Of a DNA stretch of 55,829 nucleotides, positions 15,933-24,458 are shown in pieces. Position 1 is the first letter of the stretch; each line of letters begins with the position of its first letter. Made by a program: the position numbers and the translations under genes. A model generated the notes under the pieces. That model was given only the letters and a program-made list of their open reading frames with translations, was not told where the DNA came from and did no database searches. Source of the DNA: Bacillota bacterium (GTDB lineage: Bacteria; Bacillota; Limnochordia; Darwinibacteriales; Darwinibacteriaceae); NCBI GenBank assembly GCA_012520315.1, contig JAAYOM010000025.1, positions 1-55,829 on the forward strand, in the 5' to 3' direction.

Positions 15933-16061
15933 ATTATCCCTCCTTGTGTTTGGTTTAAAATTCAACACAACCTACATCAGCCAAAACAAGGAACGGCAGG
16001 AAGGAAGGAGAAGTATTCTTGAAGCATGCTGCAAATTAAGACTATAGAGTGGAGACAATTA

Positions 16062-17435
16062 ATGAACAAAAGCAAGTCCATTATCCTAACAGAAGGTAAT
16101 ATTCTCAACGCCCTGACAAAACTGGCCATGCCCATCATCGGCACTTCCTTTGTGCAGATGGCCTATGGGTTCATTGATATGATTTGGGTGGGCCGAATCG
16201 GCTCTGGGGCGGTAGCTGCAGTAGGCACAGTAGGTTTTTTCACCTGGCTCGCCAACGCCTTTATTGTGATCCCCAGAATCGGAGCGGAAGTCGGTGTCGC
16301 CCAGTCCATTGGGGGCAAGGATCATGCAGGGGTGACCCGGGCAATTCGACACAGCCTGCAATTAATTCTGGCCCTGATTCTGCTTTATGGCGTCTTTTTG
16401 GTCGCGCTGCGAGAACCTCTCCTTGGCTTCTACCAGCTGGGGGAGGAAATCCAGGGGATGGCCAGCGACTATTTACTGATCATAGTTATTGGGTTTTTCT
16501 TCTTTGCCACAAACCCGATCTTTACAGCAGTTTTTAACGGAGCCGGCGACAGCACAACGCCCTTTCGCATCAATACTGCGGGTTTGGTTGTCAATATTGT
16601 CCTCGATCCGATCCTGATCTTTGGTTTAGGACCCTTCCCCCACCTTGGGGTGAAGGGGGCAGCTATCGCCACAGTTATAGCCCAAATCACGGCCAGCACA
16701 TTGTTTATCCTGGAAGCCCGCAGAAGGCCTGAGCTGTTCACCGACCTTAAGTTTTTCACCAGGCCTGATCTCAGCTACGTCAAGCAAATGTTTAAGATGG
16801 GGCTGCCCATGTCTGTACAGAGCGCTTGCTTTACCCTGATTTCTATGACCATCGCCCGCATTATTTCCGACTGGGGGCCGATGGCCATCGCTGTTCAGAG
16901 GGTGGGAGGGCAGATCGAGCAGATTTCCTGGTTGACTGCAGGCGGGTTCCAATCTGCCATGAGTGCTTTTACCGGGCAGAACTATGGGGCAAGATTAGGG
17001 CACAGGGTTTATCGAGGCTACTTTGTGGGTCTGGGGATTGTCACATGTGTCGGAATTTTTGCCACAACCGTCTTGCTTGTGGGTGCAGAAAAACTGTTTG
17101 GCATATTTATTCCGGAACCAGAGGTGATCGCTCTGGGGGCATCTTACCTGAAGATTATCGGCATTTCCCAGCTACCCCAGGCTGTGGAAATTCTTACCGC
17201 AGGGGCCTTTATTGGGCTGGGCAAGACAGCACCCCCTTCCATTGTCGGCATCAGTCTCAATCTGCTTAGGATCCCGGTTGCCCTTCTCCTTTCTGCCACA
17301 GCCTTAGGTTTGGATGGGGTATGGTGGGCGATCAGCCTTTCCAGCATTCTGAAAGGCATCGTCTTGAGCACATGGTACTTGCGTTTTATGCACACAAACG
17401 AAGAGATGCTTCAGCTCCGTACAGAGGCAATTTAG
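16062..17435 (+). CDS. MATE family multidrug/Na+ efflux transporter
   Basis: A 457-residue membrane protein with 12 predicted helices in two halves; ATG 16062 follows GTGGAGAC. The start ILTEGNILNALTKLAMPIIG and AVFNGAGDSTTPFRI are typical of the NorM/DinF superfamily. MATE proteins expel cationic drugs or other metabolites against Na+ or H+. The gamma-glutamyltransferase gene begins 13 bases downstream with its own ribosome site, so the two may be co-transcribed. Confidence 0.9.
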   Translation: MNKSKSIILTEGNILNALTKLAMPIIGTSFVQMAYGFIDMIWVGRIGSGAVAAVGTVGFFTWLANAFIVIPRIGAEVGVAQSIGGKDHAGVTRAIRHSLQLILALILLYGVFLVALREPLLGFYQLGEEIQGMASDYLLIIVIGFFFFATNPIFTAVFNGAGDSTTPFRINTAGLVVNIVLDPILIFGLGPFPHLGVKGAAIATVIAQITASTLFILEARRRPELFTDLKFFTRPDLSYVKQMFKMGLPMSVQSACFTLISMTIARIISDWGPMAIAVQRVGGQIEQISWLTAGGFQSAMSAFTGQNYGARLGHRVYRGYFVGLGIVTCVGIFATTVLLVGAEKLFGIFIPEPEVIALGASYLKIIGISQLPQAVEILTAGAFIGLGKTAPPSIVGISLNLLRIPVALLLSATALGLDGVWWAISLSSILKGIVLSTWYLRFMHTNEEMLQLRTEAI

Positions 17436-17448
17436 AGGAGGAATTACT

Positions 17449-19068
17449 GTGGACTTAAATTTGCACGGTCTTGAGAACTCGTACTTTTCCGAACGTTTTC
17501 CCACCTACGGTCGGCGCGGCATGGTGGCCACATCCAACGCCCTAGCGGCCCAGGCCGGTTTGGAGATGTTAAATAAAGGGGGAAATGCGGTTGATGCGGC
17601 CCTGGCAGCCGCTGCTTGCCTCACAGTGTGTGAGCCGACAGCCAATGGAATTGGGGGAGATGCCTTTGCAATTGTTGCTTTTTCTGGCAAACTCTACGGG
17701 CTTAATGCCAGCGGGCCTGCGCCCCAGGGGATTTCCCTGGAAACTTTGGTCAAACAGGGCTATCAGGAAATTCCCAGACACGGTTTTGTCCCGGTGAATG
17801 TACCCGGTGCCCCCGCAGGCTGGGTTGCCCTTTCTAAGCGGTTTGGCCGCCTGCCTTTAACTGAAGTCTTTGCCCCGGCGGTTGCCTATGCCGAAGAGGG
17901 CTATGCAGTCTCACCCGTATTGGCCCGGCAATGGGGCCGTGCTTTTGAGATCTATAAGAAGTGGCTCCAAGGGGAGGAGTTTGACGAGTGGTTCAAAACC
18001 TTTGCCCCTGAGGGAAGAGCCCCTAGGCCAGGCGAGGTGGTACGCCTGGGCAATCACGGCCGGACGCTCAGGCGGATCGCGGAGACTATGGGTGAAGCCT
18101 TCTACCGCGGCGAAATTGCAGAGCAAAAAGATGGGTTTTCCCGCAAACACGGCGGCTTTTTACGAGCCGAAGACTTAGCGGACTATGAGGCGGAGTGGGT
18201 TGATCCTATCTCTACTGAGTATCGGGGTCTGGAAGTGTGGGAAATTCCCCCAAATGGACAGGGCATTGTAGCCTTAATGGCGCTGAATATTCTCCGGGGC
18301 TTTGGCTTTGCCCGGGAAGATAAAAATTCACCCCTAACTTACCATCGGCAAATCGAAGCTTTGAAGCTGGCTTTTGCCGATGCCCAAAGCTACGTCACCG
18401 ATCCAAGGTACATGCAGGTCAGTGTGGAAGAACTGCTCTCTGAGTCCTGGGCCGCTGAAAAGCGGAAGCTGATTGGTACAAGAGCAATTACGCCCCCGCG
18501 TTCGGAAGAGACCAAGGGCGGCACAGTGTATCTTACCGCAGCGGATGGCGACGGCAATATGATTTCCTTGATACAGAGCAATTACATGGGTTTTGGCTCT
18601 GGGCTGGTTGTACCCGGTACCGGGGTCGCCCTCCATAACCGAGGCCATAACTTCTCCTTTGATCCCGACCACCACAACTGCCTGGCTCCTGGCAAGAAGA
18701 CCTACCATACGATCATTCCCGGTTTCTTGACCAAAAACGGCAAACCCCTTGGGCCCTTTGGGGTAATGGGCGGCTTTATGCAGCCCCAAGGGCATGTGCA
18801 GGTGGTCATGAACTTGACCGACTTTGGGCACAACCCTCAGGCCGCGTTGGACGGACCCCGTTTTCAGTGGATGAAAGGTTTGCAGGTGCAATTAGAAAAG
18901 ACAGTTCCAAGTTCTATCGTGCAGGAACTCCTGGAAATGGGCCATGAGATCACGGTAACAGAAGAAAATTCAGGTTATGGCCGGGGCCAAATTATTCTGA
19001 GGGCAGATAACGGCACGCTGATAGGGGGAACAGAAAGCCGGGTTGACGGCACAGTGGCCGTTTGGTAG
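17449..19068 (+). CDS. Gamma-glutamyltransferase family protein (YwrD-like)
   Basis: A 539-residue Ntn-hydrolase from GTG 17449 behind AGAGGAGG. It lacks a signal peptide, so it is probably cytosolic. The autocleavage nucleophile is Thr359 in ETKGGTVYLT. Other family segments are GGNAVDAALAAAACLTVCEP, GIGGDAF and FGVMGGFMQPQGH. Such enzymes hydrolyse or transfer gamma-glutamyl groups (glutathione and related amides). Its place just before a sulfur/selenium gene cluster could be meaningful, as glutathione breakdown yields Cys for desulfurases, but that is inference. Confidence 0.88.
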   Translation: MDLNLHGLENSYFSERFPTYGRRGMVATSNALAAQAGLEMLNKGGNAVDAALAAAACLTVCEPTANGIGGDAFAIVAFSGKLYGLNASGPAPQGISLETLVKQGYQEIPRHGFVPVNVPGAPAGWVALSKRFGRLPLTEVFAPAVAYAEEGYAVSPVLARQWGRAFEIYKKWLQGEEFDEWFKTFAPEGRAPRPGEVVRLGNHGRTLRRIAETMGEAFYRGEIAEQKDGFSRKHGGFLRAEDLADYEAEWVDPISTEYRGLEVWEIPPNGQGIVALMALNILRGFGFAREDKNSPLTYHRQIEALKLAFADAQSYVTDPRYMQVSVEELLSESWAAEKRKLIGTRAITPPRSEETKGGTVYLTAADGDGNMISLIQSNYMGFGSGLVVPGTGVALHNRGHNFSFDPDHHNCLAPGKKTYHTIIPGFLTKNGKPLGPFGVMGGFMQPQGHVQVVMNLTDFGHNPQAALDGPRFQWMKGLQVQLEKTVPSSIVQELLEMGHEITVTEENSGYGRGQIILRADNGTLIGGTESRVDGTVAVW

Positions 19069-19138
19069 CGGGCAGGAATGCGCTGTTTAGAATAGAAACA
19101 TTCAAGCAAACCTTACCTTAGGAAAAGAGGGACTGCCC

Positions 19139-20293
19139 ATGATCTACTTCGATCAGGCCGCCACATCTTACCCCAAGCCGCCTGAAGTGGCCAAAGCCAT
19201 GTGCCAGGCACTGTCCTATGCAGGTAACAGCGGACGGGGTAGTCATCAGCTCAGCTTGGCGGCGAGCCGTCTGGTCTATGAGGCCAGATGTGAGCTGGCG
19301 GATTTTTTCGGGGCTGAAGATCCAAGCCGCATCGCCTTTACAGCCAACGCCACCGAGAGTTTGAATTTGGCTTTGTTTGGAAGCCTAAATGCGGGTGATC
19401 ATGTCATTACCACAGAGACAGAGCACAACAGCGTGCTGCGTCCCCTGTACCGCCTGGAGGAAAGGGGCGTAGAGCTAAGCATGCTTCCTGCTGATCGCAA
19501 GGGTGCCGTTGACTTTACCGGCTTGGGAGATCATTTACGCCCTAATACGAGGGCAGTTGTCTTAACCCATGCGTCGAATGTCACAGGCAATCTGCTGGAT
19601 ATCGAATCTGTGGGAGCATTTTGCCGGCAGCACCATCTCATCTTCATTGTGGATGCGGCCCAGACAGCAGGATTTTACTTGTATGATCTCAAGCGGTCGG
19701 CAATTGATATCCTCTGCTTTACAGGCCATAAAGCCCTCTATGGGCCCCAGGGTGTGGGCGGCATCTATGTCAGGCCGGGTATCTTTTTGCGTCCTTTAAA
19801 AATGGGAGGAAGCGGAATTCAGACCTTTTCCAAGACCCACCCCATCCAAATGCCCGAAGCCCTTGAAGCCGGTACACTCAATGTGCCGGGGATTGCAGGC
19901 CTTCTCGCCGGAATACGCTATCTGCAGGAAAAAGGCTTGGACAAGCTTCGCCAGGAGGAAGAAGAACTGACCAACTATTTTTATGCAGAAGTCAGGAAAA
20001 TGCCAGGTGTGGAAGTATATGGGGATTTTGATGCTCAGCATCGCTGCCCAATTGTGGCGCTGAATATTACCGGTTTAGAGTCGAGCTTTGTCAGCCAGGT
20101 TCTAGTGGATGAGTATGAAATCTGTACACGTCCTGGCGGACACTGCGCGCCTTTGCTGCATATTGCCTTAGGTACAGAGAAAAGCGGAGCGGTGCGTTTT
20201 AGCTTTTCCCATTTTAACCGTAAGGAAGAGCTGGATCTGGCCTTGGAGGCAATTGGCGATCTGGCCCGCAGGGACTGGGGTGAGTTTCTGTGA
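19139..20293 (+). CDS. Class-V aminotransferase / cysteine desulfurase (EF2568-type), copy 1
   Basis: A 384-residue PLP enzyme. The Schiff-base Lys is in CFTGHKALYGPQG and the catalytic Cys is Cys336 in RPGGHCAPLLH. The start MIYFDQAATSYPKPPEV is that of the NifS/SufS-related subfamily found next to selD and yedF. Cysteine desulfurases release sulfur (or selenium from selenocysteine) as an enzyme-bound persulfide. It overlaps the DUF3343 gene (GTGA) and heads the selD-yedF operon. A paralogue lies at 48762-49883. Confidence 0.9.
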   Translation: MIYFDQAATSYPKPPEVAKAMCQALSYAGNSGRGSHQLSLAASRLVYEARCELADFFGAEDPSRIAFTANATESLNLALFGSLNAGDHVITTETEHNSVLRPLYRLEERGVELSMLPADRKGAVDFTGLGDHLRPNTRAVVLTHASNVTGNLLDIESVGAFCRQHHLIFIVDAAQTAGFYLYDLKRSAIDILCFTGHKALYGPQGVGGIYVRPGIFLRPLKMGGSGIQTFSKTHPIQMPEALEAGTLNVPGIAGLLAGIRYLQEKGLDKLRQEEEELTNYFYAEVRKMPGVEVYGDFDAQHRCPIVALNITGLESSFVSQVLVDEYEICTRPGGHCAPLLHIALGTEKSGAVRFSFSHFNRKEELDLALEAIGDLARRDWGEFL

Positions 20294-20517
20294 GTGTCAA
20301 GCGGGTAGTGGTGACCTTTAGCACTACGACAGAGGCGATGGCCTGGGAATGTGCCTGCAAGAAGGCTGGCTTGCCGGGGAGGCTGATTGCTATGCCTGTC
20401 CAAATCAGTGCTGAGTGCGGCCTGGTTTGGCTGATCACCCCTCAGGACAGGGAACTCTTGCTGGAACGCGGGAGGGAACTCGGTTTAAATTACAGAGATG
20501 TGGTAGAATTGGAGTAG
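20290..20517 (+). CDS. DUF3343 protein, copy 1 (putative persulfide/selenide carrier)
   Basis: A 75-residue protein from GTG 20290, translationally coupled to the desulfurase. It shows the DUF3343 pattern: a beta strand VVVTFSTTTEAM, then PVQISAECGLVWLI with a conserved Cys at position 43, and a C-terminal helix. The family has no established activity. Strict pairing with the desulfurase suggests the conserved Cys accepts persulfide or Se and passes it on to SelD/YedF; this is inference. Confidence 0.8.
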   Translation: MSVKRVVVTFSTTTEAMAWECACKKAGLPGRLIAMPVQISAECGLVWLITPQDRELLLERGRELGLNYRDVVELE

Positions 20518-20532
20518 AAGCGAGGTGGGAGC

Positions 20533-21558
20533 ATGTCAGAAAAAATGTTGTTCTGTAAAGGCGGAGGCTGAACCGCGAAACTTGGACCGGCGGTCCTAGA
20601 AAGTATTTTAGCAAAACTTCCCAGGGTTGAGGATCCGAATTTTCTGGTTGGTTTTGACCATGCAGACGATGCCGCAGTGTATAGGCTGACTGAAGATCTA
20701 GCCATAGTGCAGACTTTGGATTTCTTCCCACCGATGGTAGACGATCCCTACATTTTTGGTCAGATTGCTGCGGCCAATGCCCTTAGCGACGTCTATGCCA
20801 TGGGGGCTGTTCCCAAGACGGCGCTCAACATAGTCTGTTTCCCGGAAAAGATGGATATAGATATTTTGAACCAGGTGCTGCAGGGCGGCAGTGAGAAAGT
20901 AGTGGAGGCCGGAGCGGTCTTAGCCGGCGGCCATTCCATTGACGATGTAGATGTGAAATATGGCTTGTCGGTGACGGGAATTATTGATCCCAAAAAGATA
21001 TACACCAATGTGGGCTGCAGGCCTGGAGATGTGCTGATCCTCACCAAGCCTTTAGGCGTAGGAATTGTGTGCAGCGCAAATCGGGTGGGAGAAGCTTCCG
21101 CAAGTGCGATGGAAGCAGCAATTCGGTCCATGACGACCTTGAACAAATATGCCGCGCAAGTTGTGCGCAGCTTCCCTGTGAACTCCTGCACTGATGTGAC
21201 CGGTTTTGGCTTCTTAGGGCATTTGCATGAAATGCTGGGTGATAGTGCGTCGGCTGTTATTTACAGCGATCAGATTCCCCATATTCCCGAGGCACTCCAC
21301 TATGCTGAGGAGTTTTTGATCACCGGTGCGGCCCAGCGTAATCGGAATTTCCTGGAACACTACGTTCAGATCGAACCTCAAGTGCCCTTTGGCATTGAAG
21401 AAGTACTCTTTGATCCCCAGACTTCCGGGGGGCTTTTGGTCAGCCTTCCAGGGGAGGCAGGAAGGGAAGTCCTAACTGAGCTGGAAAAACTCGGCCTGCC
21501 CTGCGGCATTGTCGGGGAGGTTGTGGCGAGAAGCGAAAAGGAGATTGTTGTGCGATGA
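20533..21558 (+). CDS. selD: Selenide, water dikinase SelD, selenocysteine-containing
   Basis: SelD makes selenophosphate from selenide and ATP. ATG 20533 lies a short way after CGAGGTGGGAG. The reading frame has an in-frame TGA at 20569-20571 (codon 13) in the context FCKGGG-U-TAKLGP, exactly at the active-site Cys/Sec position before the conserved Lys. Downstream are [41 protein letters not shown] and [14 protein letters not shown], all SelD hallmarks. Length 341 residues, normal. A hairpin follows the TGA. If TGA were a stop, an internal start would lose the catalytic loop. The stop overlaps the yedF start (ATGA). Confidence 0.93.
20569..20599 (+). promoter_or_regulatory. Bacterial SECIS-like hairpin in selD
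   Basis: GGACC (20584-20588) pairs with GGTCC (20592-20596) around the loop GGC, extended across one mismatch by CT/AG. The apical loop begins with G, 17 bases after the UGA codon, within the spacing of bacterial SECIS elements that recruit SelB. Confidence 0.75.
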
Positions 21559-22160
21559 AAAAGACGGTTGATGCCACAGGCTTAGCTTGTCCTTTACCCG
21601 TTGTGGAGACGAAAAAGGCCCTGAAGGAAATGTCCCGGGGCGAACTGGAAGTGATTGTGGATAATCTAGTCTCTTTGCAGAATCTGGAGAAAATGGCAAA
21701 ACAGCTTGGTCTTGCCCACAAGCTCGAGACGATCAGTGATAATAAGCATGTTATCCAGATTGCTGTTAGCGAAAAACAAGGTGAGGCGGCCTCCCCCAGC
21801 GAAGAGACTGGAACTCGGTCTTCGGGGGGTGCTGTTGTCGTGTTGTCGTCAGACAGGATGGGAAATGGCGATGACGAGCTCGGGCGAGTCTTGATGAAGA
21901 GCTTTGTTTACGCCCTGACAGAAATGGACCCCTTGCCGGCTAAAGTCCTGCTTTATAATACCGGTGTAAAACTGTCGATTCAGGGGGCTGATACCTTGAC
22001 TGATTTACAGAAGCTTGAGGGGCAGGGTGTGGAGATCCTAAACTGTGGAACATGTCTGGACTTTTTCCAGCTCGCCTCTGAACTGGGTGTGGGTTCGGTA
22101 ACCAACATGTATGAGATTGTGCAAAGTCAGATGGAGGCCGAAGTGATTATCAAACCGTAG
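21555..22160 (+). CDS. yedF: YedF family selenium-metabolism-associated protein (TusA + DsrE-like)
   Basis: A 201-residue two-domain protein. Residues 1-75 are TusA-like with the sulfur-carrier motif [17 protein letters not shown] (Cys12). Residues 90-200 form a DsrE-like domain with [17 protein letters not shown] and a Cys pair in LNCGTCLDF. This architecture is the YedF form that co-occurs with selD and the EF2568-type aminotransferase in genomes with selenium-dependent molybdenum hydroxylases. The exact reaction is not established; transfer of sulfur or selenium is likely. Confidence 0.9.
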   Translation: MKKTVDATGLACPLPVVETKKALKEMSRGELEVIVDNLVSLQNLEKMAKQLGLAHKLETISDNKHVIQIAVSEKQGEAASPSEETGTRSSGGAVVVLSSDRMGNGDDELGRVLMKSFVYALTEMDPLPAKVLLYNTGVKLSIQGADTLTDLQKLEGQGVEILNCGTCLDFFQLASELGVGSVTNMYEIVQSQMEAEVIIKP

Positions 22161-22177
22161 CCTTGAAGGGGGTTTTT

Positions 22178-22996
22178 GTGTTGAGGTATTTCACGTGGTT
22201 CAGACCAGAACAACACGACTATGCATATGCCGAGCGGTCGATGAAGGCAGGTTTGGCAGGTTTTGAGGTAGTCTATCGCCAATCGTACCTAGCTCCCGAG
22301 GTGCAGAAGGAATATGTGGACGATCTAAGACGCATCAAAATTGAGTTAGGAGCAAGCTTCACAGTGCATGCGCCAGCCGTTGATGTGAACTTGGGCAGTC
22401 TCAATGCCAAAATGCGGCAGGCAGCCTTCGAAGAAATCAGAGAAAGCATGGAGTTTGCCCGCAAGATCGGCGCTTCTGTTGTAGCTATCCATCCAACCCC
22501 CGGGATTTTGGGCATGCCAGAGGGCAAATGGTCTAGGGAAGGGCTCCGGCCTCGGCATGAAGCGGCGAAGCTGGCCAGGCAGGAAGAGTATCTAATTCGG
22601 GCTGTGAAGGACTTGGCTGACCTGGCGCCTGATCTTTTGCTGTGCCTGGAAAACCTGGTCTATCCCCATGAAGTTTACCGCAGTCCCGAGGACATGGCGG
22701 ATCTGATTAAACAAGTGAACCGCACCAATGTCGGTGTGACCTTGGATGTGGGGCATGCGGCAGTGTGTGGACATAAGCCTGCAGAGTTTCTGCATCTGCT
22801 GCAGGATGAAATTTTCCATGTCCACCTCCATGACAACGACGGCATAATTGACCAGCACTTGCCCTTGGGCCAAGGCGTGGTCGACTATGTGGCTGTAGTT
22901 CATGCTCTGCAGAACATGGATTATCAAGGTGTGGTTAATTTAGAGTTCAAGCTGGAAGATCCAGCTGACTACTCCCAATATATACATCAATTTTAG
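22178..22996 (+). CDS. Sugar phosphate isomerase/epimerase family TIM-barrel protein
   Basis: About 272 residues. GAAGGGGG at 22165-22172 favours the GTG start at 22178 or TTG at 22181. The fold is that of xylose-isomerase-like TIM barrels: FTVHAPAVDVNLGS, VVAIHPTPG, LLCLENLVYP, VGVTLDVGHAAVCGH and FHVHLHDNDG, with metal-binding Glu, Asp and His residues in place. The substrate is unknown. It follows yedF after 17 bases and is probably in the same transcript. Confidence 0.82.
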   Translation: MLRYFTWFRPEQHDYAYAERSMKAGLAGFEVVYRQSYLAPEVQKEYVDDLRRIKIELGASFTVHAPAVDVNLGSLNAKMRQAAFEEIRESMEFARKIGASVVAIHPTPGILGMPEGKWSREGLRPRHEAAKLARQEEYLIRAVKDLADLAPDLLLCLENLVYPHEVYRSPEDMADLIKQVNRTNVGVTLDVGHAAVCGHKPAEFLHLLQDEIFHVHLHDNDGIIDQHLPLGQGVVDYVAVVHALQNMDYQGVVNLEFKLEDPADYSQYIHQF

Positions 22997-23006
22997 CAGG
23001 TGAGGC

Positions 23007-23786
23007 ATGTATACAAAGGATCAACTGAAGGAACATATTGAAAAACTAGGCGTTAAACCGTCTGATACTCTCTTAGTTCACTCTTCCATGAAAGCCCTGG
23101 GCGAAGTGGAGGGCGGTGCCGATACCGTTTTAGATGCTTTCAGCGAGTATCTCGCACCCGGTTTGTTGGTGCTGCCCACCCATACCTGGAGTCAAATCAA
23201 TGACAGCTATAAAGTCTTTGATGTCCTTAAGGAACCTTCTTGCGTTGGGCTTTTGACCAACCTCTTCAGGGAGCGCCCGGGCGTGATGCGCTCCTGGCAC
23301 CCTACCCATTCTGTGGCAGCTTTAGGCAAGGATGCGGGGGAGTTTATCCAAGGTGAAGAGACACTCGATACCCCTTGCCCACGGCAGGGCTGCTACGGAA
23401 AACTATATGATCGCAGGGCCAAGGTGCTCTTCTTGGGCGTGACACTTAACCGTAACACGATCATTCACGGGGTAGAAGAATGGGCCGGCGTGCCCGGCCG
23501 ACATACTGAAGAATATCAGTTTCTGCAGATTCGCACACCGGATGGCCGCCTATTAGACAGACCCATGAAGCGCCACTTCTTCCCCCTCGGTGATGTTTCT
23601 CTAAACTACGTTAAGCTGACGGAACCCTTTTTGCATGAAGGGATCGCAGTGCAAGGGAAAATTGGCGATGCCGAGAGCATTTTAGTTGAGGTTGCACCCA
23701 TGGTAGAGTTAACGCTGGAATTTCTAAAACGAAACCCCGATCTGTTCGTCGATGAAGACCCCATTCCGAAAGCGTGGTATTGCTAG
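23007..23786 (+). CDS. AAC(3) / YokD family N-acetyltransferase
   Basis: A 259-residue protein of the aminoglycoside 3-N-acetyltransferase family: LLVHSSMKALGEVEGGADTV at residues 23-42, then VLPTHTW, SWHPTHSVAALG and HGVEEWAGVPGR. These carry the conserved His and Glu of the active site. Many members are not resistance enzymes but act on other amines in metabolism, and the genomic setting gives no sign of resistance. It overlaps the HD-hydrolase gene at TAGTG. Confidence 0.85.
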   Translation: MYTKDQLKEHIEKLGVKPSDTLLVHSSMKALGEVEGGADTVLDAFSEYLAPGLLVLPTHTWSQINDSYKVFDVLKEPSCVGLLTNLFRERPGVMRSWHPTHSVAALGKDAGEFIQGEETLDTPCPRQGCYGKLYDRRAKVLFLGVTLNRNTIIHGVEEWAGVPGRHTEEYQFLQIRTPDGRLLDRPMKRHFFPLGDVSLNYVKLTEPFLHEGIAVQGKIGDAESILVEVAPMVELTLEFLKRNPDLFVDEDPIPKAWYC

Positions 23787-24394
23787 TGGAACGTTTAAAA
23801 CAGCAGTTAGGCTTTGTCATGGAAATTGACAAGTTGAAGCACATTTACCGCCAGAATCTTGTGGCTGACGGCTCGCGCCGGGAAAACGATGTGGAACACT
23901 CCTGGCACTTGGCAGTAATGGCCGTAATTTTGCAGGAGTACACAGCAGAGCCCGTCGATTTGCTCAAGGTTATGAAGATGGTGTTGCTCCATGACCTGGT
24001 GGAAATTGATGCAGGGGACACCTTTTGCTATGATGCCGAGGCTGGGCTGGACAAAGAGGAGCGTGAGCTGAAAGCGGCTGATCGTCTCTACGGGCTCTTG
24101 CCTCCGGAACAGGGCGCAGAACTCAGGGCCCTGTGGGATGAGTTTGAGGCTGGAAAGAGCGCGGAAGCAAAGTTCGCCATCTGCCTAGACCGTCTGCAGC
24201 CCTTCCTCAACAACTACCATACCCAAGGGGGCACCTGGCGTATGCACAATGTGGCAAGCACCCAGGTACGCAAACGCATGGCTCCGGTGGGGGAATGCTC
24301 CCCCAGGCTAGGTGAACTAGTGGAGAACCTGATCGAAGACGCCATCGCCCAAGGCCTTCTAGGGACAGTCCCTCGATCAAAGGAGACAAATTGA
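23786..24394 (+). CDS. HD-domain phosphohydrolase (YfbR-like)
   Basis: A 202-residue protein from GTG 23786 (an alternative GTG lies 12 bases earlier). The HD metal site is visible: ENDVEHSWHLAVMA, LLHDLVEIDAGDT, and the Asp in CLDRLQPFLNN. YfbR-type enzymes dephosphorylate nucleoside monophosphates. The last residues (GTVPRSKETN) are encoded by a dispersed repeat (24362-24399), so the natural C-terminus may have been replaced. Confidence 0.87.
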   Translation: MERLKQQLGFVMEIDKLKHIYRQNLVADGSRRENDVEHSWHLAVMAVILQEYTAEPVDLLKVMKMVLLHDLVEIDAGDTFCYDAEAGLDKEERELKAADRLYGLLPPEQGAELRALWDEFEAGKSAEAKFAICLDRLQPFLNNYHTQGGTWRMHNVASTQVRKRMAPVGECSPRLGELVENLIEDAIAQGLLGTVPRSKETN

Positions 24395-24399
24395 CGAAT
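24362..24399 (+). repeat. Dispersed repeat copy A (GGGACAG...CCCTCGATCAA...TTGACGAAT)
   Basis: GGGACAGTCCCTCGATCAA followed after 10 bases by TTGACGAAT. The same two blocks occur at 41234-41262 with one substitution and a shorter spacer. It resembles short elements mobilised by REP-associated (Y1) transposases. Confidence 0.6.
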
Positions 24400-24407
24400 C
24401 TCGTAAA

Positions 24408-24445
24408 ACAGAAAGAACTAGGCAAATCTGCCTAGTTCTTTCTGT
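24408..24445. terminator. Bidirectional terminator between HD gene and leuS
   Basis: ACAGAAAGAACTAGGCA pairs over 17 bases with its exact complement around the loop AATC. It sits between convergent transcripts. Confidence 0.9.
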
Positions 24446-24458
24446 ACAGGGGTGGCCT

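Noticed and set aside
20677-21558. SelD starting at the internal ATG 20677
   Set aside because: This removes the catalytic loop; the upstream frame continues through a UGA in the Sec context.
23007-23786. Antibiotic-resistance gene (aminoglycoside acetyltransferase)
   Set aside because: Family membership alone; it lies in a metabolic operon without mobile-element or resistance context.
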